64,000 nt of DNA from Ravibacter sp964559125 (lineage in GTDB: Bacteria; Bacteroidota; Bacteroidia; Cytophagales; Spirosomataceae), in NCBI GenBank assembly GCA_964559125.1, contig CAZLGW010000002.1, positions 225,856 to 289,855 of the forward strand, written 5' to 3'. The notes beneath the pieces were generated by a model. That model was not told the origin of the DNA. It was given only the letters and a program-made list of their open reading frames with translations, and searched no databases. This document shows, piece by piece, positions 1-9,672 of this stretch (its first letter is position 1; every line of letters begins with the position of its first letter). A program made the translations under genes and the position numbers.

Positions 1-1
1 A

Positions 2-682
2 GCTGTTATCACGGGTGTATTGAAGTCTGTCAAAGAAGCGATCGCCTTTTTCCAGTCCGGTGCCCGGGTTGACCTGGTTTTCAGCGATATACAATTGGGA
101 GACGGGCTCAGCTTCGAGATTTTCAAGGTTGTGGAGGTCAATGTCCCGATTATCTTCTGCACAGCATACGACGAATACACGCTTAATGCCTTTAAAACCA
201 ACGGAATAGCCTACGTACTGAAGCCTTTTACCGTTTCTTCCATCAGGCTGGCGCTCGAAAAATTTAAGACATTGCAACGCGCTTTCTCGCCTTCGGTAGT
301 ACCTTATTCGGATATCATCCGGCTTCTCGGCGAGCGGGCTCCTCAAAAGGTGTCCTCCATACTCGTATACTACAAAGACAAGATCATCCCGGTACGCCTG
401 GAAGACGTGGCTTTGTTTTATATCAGGAATGAGATCACTCACCTGATTACTTTCGATAAGACTACCTACCTCGTCAATAAAACGCTGGACGAGGTCGAAA
501 AGCTGGGCAACGGGTCATTTTTCCGGGCCAACAGGCAGTACCTGGTGAACCGGAAGGCTGTTGCCGACGCTTCCAGCTACCTTTCGAGGAAGTTCTCGGT
601 TTCCCTTACCATTCCTTTCAACGATACTATCACGGTCAGTAAAGAGAAAATGCAGTCGTTTCTTAACTGGCTGGCCGAGTAA
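2..682 (+). CDS. LytTR-family response regulator (5' truncated)
   Basis: The gene enters the window already open: the frame runs from base 2 without a convincing start, so the TTG at 20 is not the real one and the N-terminus lies upstream. The visible part begins inside a CheY-like receiver domain. The phosphoacceptor Asp sits in FSDIQLGDG and the conserved Lys in VLKPF. A C-terminal LytTR DNA-binding domain follows, about the last 105 residues, including the typical FFRANRQYLVN stretch. Proteins of this build are usually phosphorylated by a membrane histidine kinase of the LytS/YehU type, often encoded directly upstream, and they bind direct repeats in promoters. The partner kinase would be outside the window. 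Nothing shows which genes it controls; the efflux operon downstream is separated by a repeat-rich spacer and may be unrelated. Confidence 0.9.
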   Translation, partial: AVITGVLKSVKEAIAFFQSGARVDLVFSDIQLGDGLSFEIFKVVEVNVPIIFCTAYDEYTLNAFKTNGIAYVLKPFTVSSIRLALEKFKTLQRAFSPSVVPYSDIIRLLGERAPQKVSSILVYYKDKIIPVRLEDVALFYIRNEITHLITFDKTTYLVNKTLDEVEKLGNGSFFRANRQYLVNRKAVADASSYLSRKFSVSLTIPFNDTITVSKEKMQSFLNWLAE

Positions 683-699
683 GAAGGCGCCTCAAAAGT

Positions 700-870
700 G
701 TTTAACCACGGAGAGAAGCTCTTTCCCGTCTTCTGACGGTGAAAGAGCGATAGCCGGTCTCAGACCGGTAAAGAAATCGTCCTTTATCAGGTCAGAGACC
801 TGATATCGCCCTCCCATCGTCATGAGACGAGGGAGAGCGTGAGACCTTTGCGTCCTTTGCGCCTTTGCGG
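700..870. repeat. Intergenic element with four successive hairpins
   Basis: The 359-base space between the response regulator and the efflux operon holds no gene. It contains four consecutive inverted repeats. The first is 718-725/741-748 with inner stem 726-730/735-739. The second is 754-759/763-768, the third 785-793/797-805, and the fourth 811-815/831-835 with inner stem 817-821/826-830. The words GCGATA (747-752) and TATCGC (804-809) could close hairpins two and three into a branched structure. The right edge (845-870) has the repeated words CTTTGCG, CTTTGCG and CTTTGCGG, and the left edge has AACCACGGAG; both are typical of dispersed intergenic repeats. It may be a REP/MITE-like element or a transcribed structured spacer. 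Confidence 0.6.
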
Positions 871-1041
871 TTAATTAAAACATCCTCCAATTCGTACCGG
901 AAGCACTTTCGTGGAAATTCACTATACCATCCTGTCAATTCAGTCCGGTTTTTGTCCGTTTCCCCCGAAAAGTCCTATGTAAAGAATAGCATGCGTTTCA
1001 ACTTTGCGGCACAATCAAGTACAATAAGTAACGAGATAAAA

Positions 1042-2394
1042 ATGCCACAGTTGAAAAGAATGTTTATGGTTTTGGCCGGATTGCTGACAATGCAGCATCT
1101 GCCGGCGCAAACACCTATTACTATGGGCGATGCGATTGAGTATGCGCTTAAGAACAGCGAAGTATTGAAGCAGGCGCAGCTGGACATCGAAAAGGGTGTT
1201 TACCAGGTAAAAGAAACACGTGCCAATGCGCTACCGCAGCTTTCTGCGACCAGTACGCTTACCAACAACCTCCTGGTACAGCAGTTTGTACTGCCGGCAG
1301 AGGCCTTCGGAGGTAAACCAGGTGAATTTATGGCCATTAAGGCCGGACAGACCTGGGGAGCGATGACCCAGGTGCAGCTTAGCCAGCAGATTTATAACCA
1401 GCAGGTTATGACCGGTCTGAAGGCGGCCAGGACTACCGAGGATTTTTACAGGATCTCGGAAGAGCTTGCTAAAGAAAATGTAATCCAGCAGGTTGCCGTC
1501 AATTATTACCAGGTGCAGATCTCGCGCCTTCAGATGAGCGTAATCGACGCAAACCTGCAGCGGGTCATCAAATTGGGTGAAATGATCACTGTCCAGTATG
1601 AGAACGGGCTGGCAAAAAAGATCGATGTAGACCGGGTCAAAGTAAATAAGAGCAACCTGGAGGCCCAGAAGCTGCTGCTTGAAAACGCCATTGCCCAGCA
1701 GGAAAACCTCCTCAAGTATTATATGGGTATGCCTGTAATGGAACGGATCGTGCTATCTGACCCCGATTTGGGCGCGGAGCGGCTGCCGGAAGCGGTATCT
1801 GTTGCCGGCGACCATCTGAACATCGAGAATCTGCTGACCTACAGCGTACTGAAAAAGCAGGAAGACCTGCTGAGATTTCAGCGTGATGCCATTGCGGCCG
1901 AAGCTTATCCGACTCTTTCGTTGAGTGGGAATTATACGTATAACACCCAGAGTAACCGTTTTAACCTCTATGGAAACAATGCGCTGAGCTACGACATGGC
2001 GGCAGTTACGCTCAATCTCAGGATCCCGATATTTGATGGTTTCTCCAGGAAAAGCAGGGTCAGGCAATCTGAAATTGCACGCCTTAACCTCCAGGAAGAT
2101 ATCAGGAAGACCTCCAATTCGCTCTACATGGCCAATGAGAATGCTAAGAGCCAGCTGGATAACAGTCTGAGGACGATCAGGACCCAAACGGCCAATAAGG
2201 AGTTGGCACGCGAAGTGTATGAGAGTGTGAGGAATAATTACAGGAACGGCCTGGCAAACCTCACTGATCTCCTGAACGCCGAGGACGAACTGGTCAATGC
2301 GCAGAAGAGTTACAATGAAGCGCTGCTGCAATACCGGATAGCAGAGGTCGAGCTTTTGAAGTCAAACGGGAAAATCACTTCTATGTTGAACTAA
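1042..2394 (+). CDS. TolC-family outer membrane efflux protein
   Basis: This is the outer-membrane channel of a tripartite efflux pump, exporting substrates across the outer membrane. The frame is open from a TTG at 865, but the ATG at 1042 gives a clean signal peptide (MPQLKRMFMVLAGLLTMQHLPAQ) and is chosen; the upstream codons lie in repeat-like DNA. The mature protein shows the two OEP repeats of the TolC family: long amphipathic helices around LKQAQLDIEKGVYQVKETRA, and the C-terminal NYRNGLANLTDLLNAEDELVNAQ stretch in the second repeat. At about 450 residues the length is normal. It is the first gene of an operon with a membrane-fusion protein 63 bases downstream and an RND pump after that, which supports a complete efflux system. 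The substrate cannot be told from sequence. Confidence 0.93.
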   Translation: MPQLKRMFMVLAGLLTMQHLPAQTPITMGDAIEYALKNSEVLKQAQLDIEKGVYQVKETRANALPQLSATSTLTNNLLVQQFVLPAEAFGGKPGEFMAIKAGQTWGAMTQVQLSQQIYNQQVMTGLKAARTTEDFYRISEELAKENVIQQVAVNYYQVQISRLQMSVIDANLQRVIKLGEMITVQYENGLAKKIDVDRVKVNKSNLEAQKLLLENAIAQQENLLKYYMGMPVMERIVLSDPDLGAERLPEAVSVAGDHLNIENLLTYSVLKKQEDLLRFQRDAIAAEAYPTLSLSGNYTYNTQSNRFNLYGNNALSYDMAAVTLNLRIPIFDGFSRKSRVRQSEIARLNLQEDIRKTSNSLYMANENAKSQLDNSLRTIRTQTANKELAREVYESVRNNYRNGLANLTDLLNAEDELVNAQKSYNEALLQYRIAEVELLKSNGKITSMLN

Positions 2395-2457
2395 CACCGT
2401 ATTGTTTAAATAAATTACAGGAATCCAACTTTCAAAGAATTATAAAATCTTAAACAA

Positions 2458-3522
2458 ATGAAAAAGATAATCATTACTCTGGCAGTGCTCGTTGTCGCGG
2501 GAGCGGGGATCGCCAAAGTGTTGAGCGATAATAAAGCTGAAAACCAGGCAAGGATAGATGTGGTAAGCAAGGCGAGCGGGGTGGTGCCGGTGAAAATATT
2601 TACAGTCGGAAAGGAAACCGTCAAGCTGGATTTCGTTGCAAACGGGAACTTTATTCCCAACCAGGACCTGAAATTCATGTCGGAAGTCAGCGGGCGTATT
2701 ACGTCTATTGCGGTCAGGGAAGGAAGCCGCGTCCAGAAAGGACAGGTCCTGGCGAAGGTAGAGGACAAATACCTGCTTCTCGACGTAAAGACAGCCAAAG
2801 ATGCCGTTGAAAAGCTCAAGCTCGATAAGGAGCGTTTCGAAAACTCTCTGAGGACCGGCGGAGTTACCCAGGCACAGGTCGACGACCTCAGCCTCCAGTT
2901 GAGAAATGCCGAAAGCCGTCTTGAGCAGGCTCAGACCCGCCTGGCCGATGCCGTGATCACAGCTCCGATATCGGGTGTCATTAATAAAAAACATATCGAA
3001 CTGGGCGCCTACGTGTCGCCGGGGACTGCTTTGTTTGACATTGTAGACGTATCGTCATTGAAGCTGCAGGTGGGTGTCGATGAAAAGCGCGTTGTGCTGC
3101 TTAAGCCAGGCAATAAGGTCGATATTACCGTACCTGTATTCCCCGATAAGTCTTTTTCCGGTAATATTTCCTTTATAGCCTCTAAGTCTGACAAAGCCCT
3201 CAATTTCCCGGTGGAGATCAAAGTGAACAACGTGAAGGGCGACATTGTAAAAGCGGGTATGTACGCTACGGCTACCTTCAGGTTTAACGAGGAAATGCCT
3301 GTGCTTTCAGTGCCGAGAACCGCATTTGTAGGGAGTGTAGGTACACAGCAGGTTTATGTACTCGAAGATAACAATACAGTTGCGCTGCGTAAGGTGACGC
3401 CCGGAGGTGTTTTCGGCGACACGATAGAAATCCTTTCGGGTCTGGAGGAAGGAGACAAGGTAGTGGTATCGGGGCAGATCAACCTCAGCGATGGAAACGA
3501 GGTTGAAGTTATCAGGAATTAA
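2458..3522 (+). CDS. RND efflux periplasmic adaptor (HlyD/AcrA family)
   Basis: This is the membrane-fusion protein that bridges the inner-membrane pump to the TolC channel. A single N-terminal hydrophobic segment (about residues 3-22) anchors or exports it; there is no lipobox Cys. A split biotinyl-lipoyl domain follows (SGRITSIAVREGSRVQKGQVLAKV, then AVITAPISGVINKKHIELGAYVSPG) around a coiled-coil hairpin (about 110-165). Then come the beta-barrel and membrane-proximal domains, ending with GLEEGDKVVVSGQINLSDGNEV, typical of AcrA/MexA proteins. The ATG at 2458 follows an AT-rich leader without a Shine-Dalgarno, as usual in Bacteroidota. It lies between tolC and the RND gene (16-base gap) and is surely cotranscribed with them. 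Confidence 0.95.
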   Translation: MKKIIITLAVLVVAGAGIAKVLSDNKAENQARIDVVSKASGVVPVKIFTVGKETVKLDFVANGNFIPNQDLKFMSEVSGRITSIAVREGSRVQKGQVLAKVEDKYLLLDVKTAKDAVEKLKLDKERFENSLRTGGVTQAQVDDLSLQLRNAESRLEQAQTRLADAVITAPISGVINKKHIELGAYVSPGTALFDIVDVSSLKLQVGVDEKRVVLLKPGNKVDITVPVFPDKSFSGNISFIASKSDKALNFPVEIKVNNVKGDIVKAGMYATATFRFNEEMPVLSVPRTAFVGSVGTQQVYVLEDNNTVALRKVTPGGVFGDTIEILSGLEEGDKVVVSGQINLSDGNEVEVIRN

Positions 3523-3537
3523 TAGCCTAACATCAAC

Positions 3538-6500
3538 ATGAAAATTACAGAAATATCGATAAAACGACCGTCTATCGTGATCGTGGTGTTTACCGCGCTT
3601 ACGCTGTTCGGTATCATCAGCTACCTTTCGCTTAACTACGAGCTATTGCCCAAGTTCTCGCCGGCGGTGGTATCGGTCAGTACGGTTTACCCGGGAGCAT
3701 CGCCAAGCGAAGTGGAGAATACGGTTACCAAAAAGATTGAAGATGCGGTGGCTTCAATGGAAAACATCAAAAAGATTGATGCAACTTCCTACGAAAGTTT
3801 GTCCGTCATTATCATTACGCTTACATCCAACGCGGATGTCGACCTGTCGGTCAATGACGCCCAACGGAAAATCAACGCCATCCTGTCGGAGCTTCCCGAC
3901 GATGCGAAGACGCCCTCGCTGAATAAATTCTCGCTTGACGACCTGCCCATTATGACGCTATCGGCCACTTCAAAGCTGGGCGATGCAGAGTTTTTCGACC
4001 TGATGGACAAAAGGATACAGCCCATGCTCTCGCGTGTAAACGGCGTGGCGCAGGTAAACCTGATAGGAGGGGAAGAACGGGAGATACAGGTCAACCTGAA
4101 TGCCGACAAGCTGGAGGCTTACAACCTTTCCATCCTGCAGGTTCAGCAACAGATACTGGGATCCAACCTGGATTTTCCGACGGGCAGTGTGAAGTCCGAA
4201 AACCAGGATATCCTGGTAAGGCTGGCGGGTAAATATAAAAGTGTTGAAGAGCTCGGCGACCTGGTAGTTGCACAGGAAGCCGGCGGCGCTCAGGTAAGGC
4301 TACGCGATATAGCCGAGGTGCTCGATACCCAGAAAGACGTCGAGAAGATCGCCAGGGTCGATCAGACCAATGCGATTGCCGTACAGATATTGAAGCAGTC
4401 GGATGCCAACGCGGTGGAAGTGAGCCGGGCTACAAAGGCTATCCTGGAAAAGATCCATAGCGAATATGCATCTGCGGGCCTTGAGATCAAAATCGCCAAC
4501 GACACAACGGAATATACCCTCGCATCGGCCAATGCCGTTATTTTCGACCTTGTGATCGCGATCCTGCTTGTGGCGGTGATCATGCTATTCTTCCTGCACA
4601 GCCTGAGAAACTCCCTGATCGTTATGATTGCGATACCGGTGTCGCTGGTCGCCACTTTTATAGGTATGTCGCTGCTCGGGTTTTCTCTCAACCTGATGTC
4701 CCTTCTGGGCCTTTCGCTTGTAGTAGGTATCCTGGTAGACGACGCGATAGTGGTGATTGAGAATATCTACCGGCACATGGAGATGGGCAAGAATAAAGTA
4801 CGGGCTTCCCTCGATGGGGCAAAGGAAATAGGCTTTACGGTTCTCTCCATAACCCTGGTTATTGTGGTAGTATTTCTCCCGATAGCGCTGAGTACCGGGA
4901 TGGTGTCGGATATCCTCCGGGAATTCTGTATGGTAGTCGTGATCGCGGTGTTGCTCAGCTTACTGACTTCTTTCACCATCGTTCCTCTGATGACTTCCCG
5001 GTTCGGTAAGCTGGAGCATGTGCAGGGCGACAACGCGATGGGAAGGTTTATCCTTTGGTTTGAGGGGATGCTGAAGAAGTTCACCAACTGGATATCCGGC
5101 TTGCTGGAATGGAGCCTGGATCATAAGGCTATAACGATTATCGTTGTGGCGGCGCTTTTCTTCGGGTCGTTCGGCCTGATCACCGGGAAGTATATCGGGG
5201 CCGAATTTATTGCCCAGGGAGACAGGGGTGAGTTCCTGGTACAGATCGAATTGCCCCGCGATGTGAGTATTGAGCAGACCAACCACGTAACGCGCCGGAT
5301 AGAGGAGTTCCTGACAACCAAGCCCGAAGTGGTTTCAACCATTGCTACCGTAGGCCAGTCGAGCGAAGGGATGGGGGCCAGCCGTTCAACTGCCTATAAA
5401 TCGGAGATTTCGGTGAAGCTGGTAGACAGCAAGCTGAGGGCCGACCGTTCGGACGTTTACGCAGCGAAGCTTAAAATAGAACTTGAAAATGAGATTGTAG
5501 GAGCCAAGTTCAAAACCGTTCCGGTCAGTATTATGGGAACGGCTTCGAATGCGCCTATAGAAATGGTGATCATCGGATCGAACCTCGACAGTATTGATGT
5601 CTATGCCAATACGGTAATGGAGACATTGAAGAAAGTGCCGGGAGCTTCTGAAGTTAAGTTGTCGGCGGAAAGCGGGAATCCCGAGATTACCGTAGAGGTT
5701 GACAGGGATAAAATGACTGCCCTGGGGCTGAATCTTCAAACCGTAGGGGCAACCATGCAGACCGCCTTTAACGGTAATACGAACGGGAAATACCGCCAGG
5801 GGGAATACGAATACGATATTAATATCAGGTTTGATAATTATAATAGGAAGAACGTAAAAGACGTGTCCGATATCAGGTTTACCAACGATAAAGGTGAGCT
5901 GGTCATGTTGTCACAATTCGCGCAGATAAGAGAAAGCTCAGGGCCAAGCCAGTTGGAGCGCCGCGACAAGAGCACAGCGGTGAAAGTGAGGTCACAGGCG
6001 CTCGGGCGTCCGTCTTCAGCTATCATCCAGGACCTTGAAGCGGATCTGCAAGATGTCCATATGCCGGTAGGAGTGAGCTATATATGGGGAGGAGACATGG
6101 AAAACCAGAGCGAAGGGTTCGGTACGCTGGGTATCGCGCTCATCCTGTCGGTATTGTTGGTATACTTTATCATGGTGGCGCTGTATGATAGTTTTGTCCA
6201 CCCGTTTGTGGTGCTCTTCTCCATTCCGCTGTCAGTGATAGGAGCCCTGTTAGCGCTGGCGCTTACCAACAATACGCTCAACATTTTTACCATTCTCGGG
6301 TTGATCATGCTGATCGGTCTGGTGGCGAAAAACGCTATTATCCTTGTCGATTTTACCAACCAGCTCAAGGCGGAAGGTAAATCCACGCGCGAGTCGCTGA
6401 TCCTGGCCAACCACGCCCGTCTGAGGCCTATCCTGATGACCACGTTGGCCATGGTGTTTGGTATGCTGCCCATCGCGCTGGCTTCCGGAGCAGGCGCCGA

Positions 6501-6693
6501 CTGGAAAAACGGTCTTGCCTGGGTTATCATAGGGGGGCTGATCAGTTCGTTGTTCCTGACGCTGATCGTAGTGCCTGTGGTTTACCAGATGTTCGACAGC
6601 CTGCTCAACCGCCTGGGTCTGAACAAGGAACCCATGCCGATCGATGAACTGATGGTCGAGGAGTACGAGCACGTAGAAGTTAAGGAGTATTGA
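3538..6693 (+). CDS. RND efflux pump, inner membrane permease (AcrB/HAE1 type)
   Basis: This 1051-aa inner-membrane proton antiporter expels drugs or other hydrophobic compounds through the adaptor and TolC protein encoded upstream. The length and two-fold pseudo-repeat match AcrB-type (HAE) pumps. There is one N-terminal membrane helix, a large periplasmic loop, a helix cluster with the intramembrane Asp-Asp pair in GILVDDAIVVIEN (the proton relay), a second periplasmic loop, and a second cluster including NIFTILGLIMLIGLVAKNAIILVDF. The Asp pair argues for drug/HAE type rather than a pure heavy-metal (HME) pump, but substrate is inferred. It is the last gene of the operon and is followed by a strong terminator. 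Confidence 0.96.
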   Translation: MKITEISIKRPSIVIVVFTALTLFGIISYLSLNYELLPKFSPAVVSVSTVYPGASPSEVENTVTKKIEDAVASMENIKKIDATSYESLSVIIITLTSNADVDLSVNDAQRKINAILSELPDDAKTPSLNKFSLDDLPIMTLSATSKLGDAEFFDLMDKRIQPMLSRVNGVAQVNLIGGEEREIQVNLNADKLEAYNLSILQVQQQILGSNLDFPTGSVKSENQDILVRLAGKYKSVEELGDLVVAQEAGGAQVRLRDIAEVLDTQKDVEKIARVDQTNAIAVQILKQSDANAVEVSRATKAILEKIHSEYASAGLEIKIANDTTEYTLASANAVIFDLVIAILLVAVIMLFFLHSLRNSLIVMIAIPVSLVATFIGMSLLGFSLNLMSLLGLSLVVGILVDDAIVVIENIYRHMEMGKNKVRASLDGAKEIGFTVLSITLVIVVVFLPIALSTGMVSDILREFCMVVVIAVLLSLLTSFTIVPLMTSRFGKLEHVQGDNAMGRFILWFEGMLKKFTNWISGLLEWSLDHKAITIIVVAALFFGSFGLITGKYIGAEFIAQGDRGEFLVQIELPRDVSIEQTNHVTRRIEEFLTTKPEVVSTIATVGQSSEGMGASRSTAYKSEISVKLVDSKLRADRSDVYAAKLKIELENEIVGAKFKTVPVSIMGTASNAPIEMVIIGSNLDSIDVYANTVMETLKKVPGASEVKLSAESGNPEITVEVDRDKMTALGLNLQTVGATMQTAFNGNTNGKYRQGEYEYDINIRFDNYNRKNVKDVSDIRFTNDKGELVMLSQFAQIRESSGPSQLERRDKSTAVKVRSQALGRPSSAIIQDLEADLQDVHMPVGVSYIWGGDMENQSEGFGTLGIALILSVLLVYFIMVALYDSFVHPFVVLFSIPLSVIGALLALALTNNTLNIFTILGLIMLIGLVAKNAIILVDFTNQLKAEGKSTRESLILANHARLRPILMTTLAMVFGMLPIALASGAGADWKNGLAWVIIGGLISSLFLTLIVVPVVYQMFDSLLNRLGLNKEPMPIDELMVEEYEHVEVKEY

Positions 6694-6714
6694 TTGTGGT
6701 GTATATATAGTCAG

Positions 6715-6748
6715 AGCCGGCGGCCCGTACATGCGGTCGCCGGCTTTT
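6715..6748. terminator. Rho-independent terminator between convergent RND pump and rpe
   Basis: AGCCGGCG (6715-6722) pairs perfectly with CGCCGGCT (6738-6745), extended inward by GCC/GGT, and is followed by TTTT. It lies between two convergent genes, ends the efflux operon and could also serve rpe. Confidence 0.8.
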
Positions 6749-6768
6749 GACTTTTATAGCGGTTATGA

Positions 6769-7425
6769 TCAGGGAGTAGTGGTGATTTTCAAACGATTGA
6801 TCACCTCACCGGGATCTGGTGCATTGAATACAAAGCTTCCGGCGATCAGTATATCGGCTCCTGTTTCTGAGAGCCGTGCGGCGTTTTCTGCGGTTACACC
6901 CCCGTCGATACCGATCGTAAATCCGAGCCCGGCCTCCCTTCTCATGGCATCCAGCCGTGCGATCTTCGAGTAGGTGTTTTCGATAAATTTCTGTCCGCCG
7001 AAACCCGGGTTAACCGACATGAGCAATACGGTATCTACTTCGGGGAGTATATCAGTCAGCAATTCCACAGGTGTATGCGGATTCACGGCTACGCCGGCGG
7101 CGGCCCCCAGCTCCCTGATGCTCTGAATGGATCGGTGCAGGTTTGGGCACGTCTCCAGGTGGATAGTCAGGCGGGCTGCTCCTGCCTCGCGGAACCGTGC
7201 CAGGTATTTTTCCGGTTCCACTATCATCAGGTGAACGTCCAGAGGCTTGGTCGCATGCCGGGCAATTGCTTCGCAAACGGGCAGTCCGAACGAAATGTTA
7301 GGGACAAACCTGCCGTCCATCACGTCAACATGGATCAGGTCGGCATTGCTCCGGTTGATCATTTCGACGTCGCGCTGTAGATTCGCAAAATCAGCAGACA
7401 GTATGGAAGGTGCGATTAAAGCCAT
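6769..7425 (-). CDS. rpe: Ribulose-phosphate 3-epimerase
   Basis: Interconverts D-ribulose 5-phosphate and D-xylulose 5-phosphate in the pentose phosphate pathway. The 218-aa TIM barrel shows all family marks: IAPSILSADFANL at the N-terminus, the metal and catalytic motif HVDVMDGRFVPNISFG, MSVNPGFGGQKFI in the phosphate-binding/flexible loop, and IDGGV with a catalytic Asp near the C-terminus. Length is normal. It is monocistronic, convergent with the RND operon and divergent from ligA, with only 89 bases between the two divergent starts. Confidence 0.96.
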   Translation of the reverse strand: MALIAPSILSADFANLQRDVEMINRSNADLIHVDVMDGRFVPNISFGLPVCEAIARHATKPLDVHLMIVEPEKYLARFREAGAARLTIHLETCPNLHRSIQSIRELGAAAGVAVNPHTPVELLTDILPEVDTVLLMSVNPGFGGQKFIENTYSKIARLDAMRREAGLGFTIGIDGGVTAENAARLSETGADILIAGSFVFNAPDPGEVINRLKITTTP

Positions 7426-7514
7426 AGCCGGGATAGAAGATAAAAACGATTATTGAGGCAAAGGTAAGGCAATATTTAAACTTATCTTTACAGCCGAGGT
7501 ATAAAACCAGCGAC

Positions 7515-9608
7515 ATGACACCCGTACAGCAACAGATAAACGAGCTTACCGATAGGCTGAATTATTATAACGACCGGTATTACCAGGATAGCGTTTCCGA
7601 GATTTCCGACCAGGAATTCGATACACTTTTAAAGCTGCTGGGAGATCTTGAAAAAGCACATCCGGAGTTCAGAAGGGACGATTCTCCGACCCAGCGGGTA
7701 GGAGGTACCATCAGCAAGAGCTTCGAGACTATCTACCATCGTTATCCTATGTTGTCGCTCGACAATACCTATAGCGAGGATGAACTGCGCCAGTTCGATA
7801 CCCGGGTAAAGAAGGCATTGGGCGAAGAAGAATATGAATACGTCTGCGAGCTGAAGTTTGACGGGATCTCGCTGAGCTTTACCTATGAAAACGGCGTATT
7901 GAAAAGAGGAGTTACCAGGGGAGACGGCAGGAGAGGGGACGATATTACGCACAATATCAAAACGATCAGGAGTCTGCCGCTACGCATCAGGAGCGTAGAT
8001 GTACCGCCGGTGTTCGAGGTGCGCGGAGAGGGTTTCATGCCTTTGTCGTCTTTTCAGAAGCTGAATGCAGACCTGGAAGAGATGGGCGAGCAGACATACG
8101 CCAACCCGAGGAATGCGGCTTCAGGAGCCTTTAAGCTCCAGGATTCTTCAGAGACGGCTCGGAGGAACCTCGATTGTTACATCTATTCTTTCCTGAGCGA
8201 CTACGATTTTTTCCAGACCCATGAAAGCAGTCTTGCCGGTCTTAAAAAAATGGGTTTCAACGTATCGCCCGGATGGCGGAGATGCAGCGACATAGAAGAG
8301 GCTATTCTCTACATCAGGGAATGGCAGGAAAAGCGTTTTGAGCTGCCCCTGGCAACAGATGGTATTGTTATCAAGGTCAATTCTTACAGCCAGCAGCAGG
8401 AACTGGGAGCAACGGCCAAAAGCCCGAGGTGGGCCATTTCTTTCAAATACCAGGCAGAGAATAAGCCGGCGGTTCTGAGAAAGGTATCCTACCAGGTCGG
8501 TCGTACCGGCGCAGTCACACCCGTAGCCAATCTGTGTGCGATAGAGGAGCGTGACCTGCCTTACGACAAAGTGAAAGGAGTGCACCTTTCCGGAACCAGG
8601 GTAAGACGGGCCACCCTGCACAATGCCAATGAGCTTGAAAGGCTGGGTTTAAGAACAGGGGATGTAGTGTTCGTTGAAAAAAGTGGGGAGATCATCCCCA
8701 AAGTTACCGGTGTGGATGTAGCCCAAAGGGATTTTTTCCTTACCGAGCCGGTCACTTTTCCCTCAAACTGTCCGGAGTGCGGTGCGGAACTGATACGCCG
8801 GGAAGGTGAAGCTGCCTGGTATTGCCCCGACGAACGCGGGTGTCCGCCCCAGATAAAGGGTAGGATAGAGCACTTTATCCACCGGAAAGCCATGAATATC
8901 GAGAGCCTGGGCGAAGGGAAGATTGAGCTCCTTTTCGATAAAGGCCTTGTCAGGAGTCCGGCCGATCTTTACGATCTCACCTATGATCAGTTGCTTGGAT
9001 TGGAAAAAAACATCCTGAACGAAGAAACCGGGAAATCCAAGAAAATAAGTTTCAGGGAAAAGACGGTCGACAATATATTAAAAGGAATAGAACAGTCGAA
9101 AACCGTAACGTTCAGGAGCCTGCTTTTTGCGCTCGGGATCCGTTTTGTAGGGGCAACCGTTGCCGAAAAGCTGGCGGCCTATTTCGGTACGATGGAAGCT
9201 CTTCAGTCGGCTTCCTACGACCAGCTCATCGGGGTACCTGAGATCGGCGACAAGATCGCGCTGAGCCTGAAGGCTTATTTTGAAGATGTGTACAACCAGG
9301 AGGAAATCGCCCGCCTGAAAGCAGCCGGGTTGAAATTTGAAAGCGACGAGAAGCCTCCCGAAATAGAAAGTGACGTGCTTGCGGGGAAAACGTTCGTGAT
9401 TTCAGGAGTGTTCCAAAACTATGACCGCGACGAGCTGAAGCTGAAAATAGAAGCAAACGGAGGGAAAGTGCTCAGCGGGGTTTCGGGTAAGCTCAACTAC
9501 CTGCTGGCCGGCGACAACATGGGGCCTTCCAAGCTCGAGAAGGCGCAGAAACTGGGTGTCACCATCATTTCGGAAGAGGAATTTACGGGAATGTTATCCG
9601 GGGCATAG
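7515..9608 (+). CDS. ligA: NAD+-dependent DNA ligase LigA
   Basis: Seals nicks in duplex DNA during replication and repair, using NAD+ as AMP donor. Domains in order are the Ia NAD+-binding segment (about 1-70), the adenylation domain with the nucleophile Lys114 in KFDG, an OB fold, a four-Cys zinc finger (CPECG...WYCPDERGCPP), a helix-hairpin-helix region, and a C-terminal BRCT domain (from about LAGKTFVISGVF). The 697-aa length is typical. The ATG at 7515 gives the expected N-terminus (MTPVQQQINELTDRLNYYND). It is followed 64 bases later by dapA on the same strand. Confidence 0.97.
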   Translation: MTPVQQQINELTDRLNYYNDRYYQDSVSEISDQEFDTLLKLLGDLEKAHPEFRRDDSPTQRVGGTISKSFETIYHRYPMLSLDNTYSEDELRQFDTRVKKALGEEEYEYVCELKFDGISLSFTYENGVLKRGVTRGDGRRGDDITHNIKTIRSLPLRIRSVDVPPVFEVRGEGFMPLSSFQKLNADLEEMGEQTYANPRNAASGAFKLQDSSETARRNLDCYIYSFLSDYDFFQTHESSLAGLKKMGFNVSPGWRRCSDIEEAILYIREWQEKRFELPLATDGIVIKVNSYSQQQELGATAKSPRWAISFKYQAENKPAVLRKVSYQVGRTGAVTPVANLCAIEERDLPYDKVKGVHLSGTRVRRATLHNANELERLGLRTGDVVFVEKSGEIIPKVTGVDVAQRDFFLTEPVTFPSNCPECGAELIRREGEAAWYCPDERGCPPQIKGRIEHFIHRKAMNIESLGEGKIELLFDKGLVRSPADLYDLTYDQLLGLEKNILNEETGKSKKISFREKTVDNILKGIEQSKTVTFRSLLFALGIRFVGATVAEKLAAYFGTMEALQSASYDQLIGVPEIGDKIALSLKAYFEDVYNQEEIARLKAAGLKFESDEKPPEIESDVLAGKTFVISGVFQNYDRDELKLKIEANGGKVLSGVSGKLNYLLAGDNMGPSKLEKAQKLGVTIISEEEFTGMLSGA

Positions 9609-9628
9609 CGAAAGTACACGAAGCTCCT

Positions 9629-9636
9629 TACATTTG
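9629..9636 (+). promoter_or_regulatory. Possible -7 element upstream of dapA
   Basis: TACATTTG matches the Bacteroidota -7 consensus TAnnTTTG, 36 bases before the chosen dapA start. No convincing -33 TTG is present at the usual spacing, so this is only a candidate. Confidence 0.3.
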
Positions 9637-9672
9637 CGGTTTATTCGAAAAAACGAACATATACCATTCATA

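Noticed and set aside
865..1041. N-terminal extension of the TolC protein from the TTG at 865
   Set aside because: The extra 59 codons come from dispersed-repeat DNA, and the signal peptide begins at the ATG at 1042.
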